From contig JAQGPE010000010.1 in NCBI GenBank assembly GCA_028293225.1, forward strand, positions 1-8,970: 8,970 nucleotides of DNA, read 5' to 3'. Of the stretch, positions 5,734 through 8,970 are shown piece by piece (within the stretch, counting starts at the first letter, position 1; every line of letters starts with the position of its first letter). Under the pieces are notes generated by a model, which was not told the DNA's origin, made no database searches, and saw nothing but the letters and a program-made list of their open reading frames with translations. The position numbers and the translations under genes are program-made. The DNA is from Akkermansiaceae bacterium. GTDB taxonomy: Bacteria; Verrucomicrobiota; Verrucomicrobiia; Verrucomicrobiales; Akkermansiaceae.

Positions 5734-8559
5734 ATGGACCGCACCCTCCCCGCTCATCCCCTTTATCGCCCCCTGGCGACATTGGGTTGCCAGCTCCTGT
5801 TAGGGCTCGGCGGCGTGCTGCCGGCCCTGTCGGAAGGAACCTTTGATGCGGCGCGCGCCGTGATGGAGTCCAAGTGCCTGTCCTGCCACAACCCGGAAAA
5901 GACCAAGGGCGAGCTGCTGCTGGATACCCATGAGCATTTCCTGAAAGGCGGCAAGGACGGCCTGTCGTTCGATCCGGCCGACGCGGTTCATTCGGAGATG
6001 CTGAAGCGGGTGAAGCTCGACGCCGACGACGATGATCTGATGCCCCCGAAGGGAGGCCCACTGAAGGCTGGCGAGATCGCCGCACTGGAGGCGTGGTTCA
6101 CCGCCGGCGCGCCCTGGCCGGAAGGTGTGGCGCTGGCGCCGCGCTCCAGCAACGACCTGCCGGACTGGGACGCGCCGCCTGACCCGTCGATGGCTTCGAT
6201 CGAAGTCTTTCCCGCGGCGGTGATCCTGGAGACCGCGGCGGATTTCCACAAGGTGGTGGTGCTAGCCGGTTTCAAGGATGCTTCCACGGGTGATATCACC
6301 AGGAAGGCCAGGCTCACCCTTGCCGACCCCTCGCTCGCCAAACTGGAGGGCGGAACACTGAGACCGCTGAAGGATGGAACGACGACTCTCGCAGTGGAAT
6401 ATCGCGGGCTGAAAATCGAACTGCCGGTCACGGTAAAGGATGCCGCCAGACCACGCCCCGTTTCCTTCCAGCTCGATGTGATGCCGGTGCTGACCTCCTC
6501 CGGCTGCAACACCGGATCGTGCCATGGCTCGGCGCGCGGCAAGGATGGCTTTCACCTCACCCTCTTTGGCTTCGATCCGGTAGGCGATCATTTCCGCCTG
6601 ACCCGCGAGGAGCCGGGTCGCCGCATCAACCTGGCCCTGCCGGAAGAGTCGCTGATGCTCACCAAGGCGACCGGCGCAGTGCCGCATACCGGCGGCAAGC
6701 TGATGGAAAAAGGCAGCCCGCCATACGAGACGCTGCTGGCCTGGATCCGCAACGGCGCGGAGTATGATCAGGGGGAAATTGCCAGGCCCACCGGCATCCG
6801 CGTCGAACCGCCGCTGGTGGTGCTGAAGGGCGCCGATCAGAACGTCCACTACACGGTGCGGGCCACGTATTCCGACGGCACCGACCGCGACGTCACCACG
6901 CTTTCGTCCTTCTCCACCTCGAACGACAACTCGGTCACGATCGACAAGCGCAGCGGCCTCGCGACCTCGAAGAACCGCGGCGAGGCCTTTCTGATGACCC
7001 GCTTCCAAACCTTCACGGAGGTGGCCCAGGCGATCGTGATTCCGAGGGATCTCGACTACACCCGGCCAACGCTGCCGGAGTTCAACTACATCGACAAGTT
7101 CGTCTACGACAAGCTCGACAAGCTGCGGGTGATCCCGTCCGAACTGTGCGGTGACGAGGTTTTCCTGCGCCGTGTGTTCCTCGATATCGTCGGTCACTTG
7201 CCGGAGCCCTCCGAAAGGGAGCGTTTCCTCGCCGATACCTCCGACAAAAAACGTGAAGCGCTGGTGGACGATCTGCTGACGCGAAAGGAGTTCTTCGACA
7301 TCTGGGTGATGAAGTGGTCGGAGCTGCTGCAGATCCGCTCCTTCGATGTCGGACAGGTCTCGTACAAGGCCACGCTCGGTTACTTTGAATGGCTGCGCGG
7401 GAAAATCGTCAGCGGAGAGCCCTTCAACAACATCGTGAAGGAACTGCTTTCCGCCGAGGGTGGGACCTTCGCGAATCCGCCGACCAACTTCTTCCAGCTG
7501 GAGCAGAATCCGCTGAAACTCACGGAAAACGTCGCGCAGGTGTTCATGGGCACGCGCATCCAGTGCGCTCAATGCCACAACCATCCTTTCGACCGCTGGA
7601 CGATGGATGACTACTATGGCTTCGCCTCCTTCTTCGCCCAGGTGAAGCGCAAGAACGCCGAAGATCCGCGCGAGCGGATCATCTTCGACGGCGGCGGCGA
7701 GGTCCAGCAGCCGGTCTCCAAGCAGAACGCCAAGCCGAAGTTCCTGGGCACGGCGACGCCCGACAACTTCGGGAAAATGTCGCGCCGCGAGGCGGTGGCG
7801 CAGTGGCTGACCTCGACCGACAATCCATGGTTCGCGCGGAATATCTCGAACATCATCTGGTCGCACTTCTTCGGCGTCGGCATCACCGATCCGGTCGATG
7901 ACGTGCGCGTCTCGAATCCACCCGCCAATCCGGCGCTGCTCAATGCCCTGACCACCCACTTCGTCGACTACAACTACGACTTCAAGCGCTTGGTGAAGGA
8001 CATCTGCACCTCCCGGACCTACCAGCTGGCTAGTACCACGAATGAGACCAACGAGGGCGATATGCGGAATTTCTCCCACTCTCTGGTCCGCCGGGTGAGG
8101 GCGGAGATCCTGCTCGACAGCATCTCCCAGGTCACCGGAACTCCGAACAAGTTCAAGGGCCTGCCGCTCGGCTCCCCGGCGGTCGAGATCGCCGATGGCA
8201 ACACCAGCAACTACTTCCTGACCACCTTTGGCCGGGCGACCCGCGCGACCGCCTGCTCGTGCGAGGTGAAGATGGAGCCGAACCTTTCCCAGGCCCTGCA
8301 CCTGCTGAACGGAGACGCCACCCACAACCGCATCGAGCAAGGCAAGATCGTCCCTGAGCTATTGAAACAAAGCAAATCGCCTGAAGAAATCATCCGCTAT
8401 CTCTACATCAAGGCCCTGAGCCGGGACCCGGTAGCGGAGGAAATCAGCCAGCTCACCGCCGCGGTCGGCGAGGCCAGGGACGACAAGGAAAAGGAGCAAA
8501 TCCTGAACGACGTATTCTGGGCGATCCTGAATTCGAAGGAGTTCATCTTCAATCATTGA
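5734..8559 (+). CDS. Planctomycete-type cytochrome c protein with DUF1549 and DUF1553 domains
   Basis: This 941-residue exported protein is of the planctomycete cytochrome c (PSCyt) class. A hydrophobic segment near residues 15-32 is the likely signal peptide. The N-terminal PSCyt1-like domain carries the haem motif C48-L-S-C-H52 and ends near MPPKGG. An Ig-like, BIG2-type segment lies at about 156-238. A second cytochrome-like region follows with C258-N-T-G-S-C-H264, a CX4CH rather than CXXCH spacing. A second BIG2-like segment covers about 355-440. DUF1549 begins at about 449 (FNYIDKFVYDKL, then FLRRVFLDIVGHLP) and contains a third motif, C611-A-Q-C-H615, followed by NHPFDRW. DUF1553 covers about 690-930, including DNPWFARN, RRVRAEILLDS and EPNLSQALHLLNGD. 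The role is unproven; covalent haem and periplasmic redox work are inferred from the motifs. Proteins of this class are commonly encoded next to DUF1501 proteins, as here. The gene begins 45 bases after the PPC gene with no clear Shine-Dalgarno. Length and both ends look intact. Confidence 0.92.
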   Translation: MDRTLPAHPLYRPLATLGCQLLLGLGGVLPALSEGTFDAARAVMESKCLSCHNPEKTKGELLLDTHEHFLKGGKDGLSFDPADAVHSEMLKRVKLDADDDDLMPPKGGPLKAGEIAALEAWFTAGAPWPEGVALAPRSSNDLPDWDAPPDPSMASIEVFPAAVILETAADFHKVVVLAGFKDASTGDITRKARLTLADPSLAKLEGGTLRPLKDGTTTLAVEYRGLKIELPVTVKDAARPRPVSFQLDVMPVLTSSGCNTGSCHGSARGKDGFHLTLFGFDPVGDHFRLTREEPGRRINLALPEESLMLTKATGAVPHTGGKLMEKGSPPYETLLAWIRNGAEYDQGEIARPTGIRVEPPLVVLKGADQNVHYTVRATYSDGTDRDVTTLSSFSTSNDNSVTIDKRSGLATSKNRGEAFLMTRFQTFTEVAQAIVIPRDLDYTRPTLPEFNYIDKFVYDKLDKLRVIPSELCGDEVFLRRVFLDIVGHLPEPSERERFLADTSDKKREALVDDLLTRKEFFDIWVMKWSELLQIRSFDVGQVSYKATLGYFEWLRGKIVSGEPFNNIVKELLSAEGGTFANPPTNFFQLEQNPLKLTENVAQVFMGTRIQCAQCHNHPFDRWTMDDYYGFASFFAQVKRKNAEDPRERIIFDGGGEVQQPVSKQNAKPKFLGTATPDNFGKMSRREAVAQWLTSTDNPWFARNISNIIWSHFFGVGITDPVDDVRVSNPPANPALLNALTTHFVDYNYDFKRLVKDICTSRTYQLASTTNETNEGDMRNFSHSLVRRVRAEILLDSISQVTGTPNKFKGLPLGSPAVEIADGNTSNYFLTTFGRATRATACSCEVKMEPNLSQALHLLNGDATHNRIEQGKIVPELLKQSKSPEEIIRYLYIKALSRDPVAEEISQLTAAVGEARDDKEKEQILNDVFWAILNSKEFIFNH

Positions 8560-8572
8560 GCCGCATGTCTCC

Positions 8573-8663
8573 ATCCATGAATCCTAACCGCGAATGGACG
8601 CGAATGGACGCTAAGTCTGGAATCCAACAGGCACAGTTCGCCTTTACTGGTCGATTCATGGAT
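8573..8663. repeat. Short 11-bp inverted repeat interleaved with the 26-bp arms
   Basis: ATCCATGAATC at 8573-8583 is the exact reverse complement of GATTCATGGAT at 8653-8663. The short arms alternate with the long ones along the strand (short left, long left, short right, long right), so the two pairings cannot nest. They would either compete or form a pseudoknot-like arrangement. An exact 11-bp match across about 90 bases is unlikely by chance, but a scrambled or duplicated repeat could equally explain it. Confidence 0.55.
8586..8611 (+). repeat. Left arm of inverted repeat built from 10-bp units
   Basis: This 26-bp arm begins AACCGCGAAT and contains two tandem copies of CGCGAATGGA (8589-8598 and 8599-8608) followed by CGC. 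It matches the reverse complement of 8675-8700 at 25 of 26 positions; the only difference is G8596 against T8690 on the plus strand. A 63-base spacer separates the arms. It lies between the stop of the DUF1549/DUF1553 gene and the probable start of the next gene. The style is that of an interspersed intergenic repeat, which must be tested across the genome. Confidence 0.8.
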
Positions 8664-8970
8664 CGGAAATATTCGCGTCCATTCGCGTCTATTCGCGGTT
8701 GCAGTCCTTTGCTCACGTTAGCCCTTCTGGCGGTCGTTCCGCTCCACGCAGCCGACAAGGTGACCTATGAAGACCAAGTCCTGCCGATCTTCCAGCAGAG
8801 CTGCCTCAACTGCCACAATCCGGACAAGGCCAAGGGCGGTCTCGACCTTTCATCGTTCTCCGGAGCGATGAAAGGCAGCTCAGGCGGCAAGGTGGTGGAG
8901 CCCGGCGACACCGGCTCGAAGCTGCTCGCCTGCGTGATGCAGACCAGCGACAAGAAGATGCCACCGGAAG
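8658..8970 (+). CDS. Exported protein with planctomycete-type cytochrome c domain (3' end outside window)
   Basis: The first 104 residues of a gene that continues beyond the right edge are visible. With the ATG at 8658, the n-region (MDRKYSRPFASIRG) is basic, residues 15-29 are hydrophobic (CSPLLTLALLAVVPL) and H-A-A gives a plausible cleavage site. The mature part begins DKVTYEDQVLPIFQQS and carries the haem motif C49-L-N-C-H53 followed by NPDKAKGGLDL, the pattern of the PSCyt1 (PF07635) family. It resembles the N-terminal domain of the preceding gene (CLSCHNPEKTKGELLL). The visible part stops at KKMPPE, where such domains end. What follows is unknown; in this family it could be WD40 repeats or DUF1549/DUF1553. 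The start is uncertain. In-frame ATGs also occur at 8565, 8577 and 8604, and a TTG at 8709 would leave a signal with no basic residues. No clear Shine-Dalgarno precedes any of them. It probably belongs to the same transcription unit. Confidence 0.8.
   Translation, partial: MDRKYSRPFASIRGCSPLLTLALLAVVPLHAADKVTYEDQVLPIFQQSCLNCHNPDKAKGGLDLSSFSGAMKGSSGGKVVEPGDTGSKLLACVMQTSDKKMPPE
8675..8700 (-). repeat. Right arm of inverted repeat built from 10-bp units
   Basis: This is the inverted partner of 8586-8611. On the plus strand the sequence reads as three 10-bp units each starting ATTCGCG (8671-8680, 8681-8690, 8691-8700), so the periodic tract begins four bases before the paired arm. It lies inside the open frame of the following gene and would encode about residues 6-15 of that protein if translation starts at 8658. 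The two arms could pair as a stem with a 63-base loop, but there is no U-tract, so I do not call a terminator. Confidence 0.8.

Noticed and set aside
6262..8340. Long minus-strand open frame of 692 codons
   Set aside because: It is antisense to the DUF1549/DUF1553 gene, which carries many family motifs along its length. The antisense product is rich in Arg, Gly, Val and His without any domain pattern, as expected from a GC-rich reverse frame.
8565..8657. Longer N-terminus of the last gene from ATG 8565, 8577 or 8604
   Set aside because: The frame is open, but the added residues come mainly from repeat DNA (for example NREWTRMDAKSG) and would push the hydrophobic core far from the N-terminus, which is poor for a signal peptide. 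It remains possible and is noted in the findings.
8586..8700. CRISPR array or rho-independent terminator
   Set aside because: There is only one pair of long arms, inverted rather than direct, with no spacer series. The stem would enclose a 63-base loop and has no following T-run, so neither call fits.

Overview
The window is GC-rich, densely coding bacterial DNA from the Planctomycetota-Verrucomicrobiota group, and Verrucomicrobiota is the likelier of the two. The evidence is the gene content. There is a DUF1501 Tat-exported protein, a secreted protein with pre-peptidase (PPC) domains, a large planctomycete-type cytochrome c protein with DUF1549 and DUF1553 regions, a second protein starting with a planctomycete-type cytochrome domain, and a membrane-anchored Ser/Thr-kinase-like protein. 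No genus can be named from the sequence alone.

Layout. Positions 1-1817 (minus strand) hold the N-terminal 605 residues of a kinase-like protein that runs off the left edge. It has a kinase fold, one membrane segment, a coiled coil and a helical, TPR-like part. Its HRD motif reads H-G-N, so the catalytic aspartate is missing and it looks like a pseudokinase. A 123-bp divergent intergenic region (1818-1940) separates it from a plus-strand gene run. That run is DUF1501 (1941-3272), the PPC-domain protein (3283-5688) and the DUF1549/DUF1553 cytochrome protein (5734-8559), with gaps of 10 and 45 bp, so it is probably one operon. A short region follows (about 8560-8700) carrying an inverted pair of repeats built from 10-bp units. 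Overlapping it is the start of another planctomycete-cytochrome protein that runs off the right edge.

How the genes may work together. All three complete plus-strand proteins carry export signals, and the visible start of the fourth looks like a signal peptide. DUF1501 and DUF1549/DUF1553 proteins are commonly encoded side by side in these phyla. They are thought to form an extracytoplasmic system, but its biochemical role is not established. The haem-type motifs suggest periplasmic electron transfer, and the PPC protein could be a binding or scaffold partner. The divergent pseudokinase could be a membrane sensor or scaffold for the same system, which is inference from position only.

The two points most worth following up are the apparent pseudokinase and the repeat whose right arm encodes part of the apparent signal peptide of the last gene.
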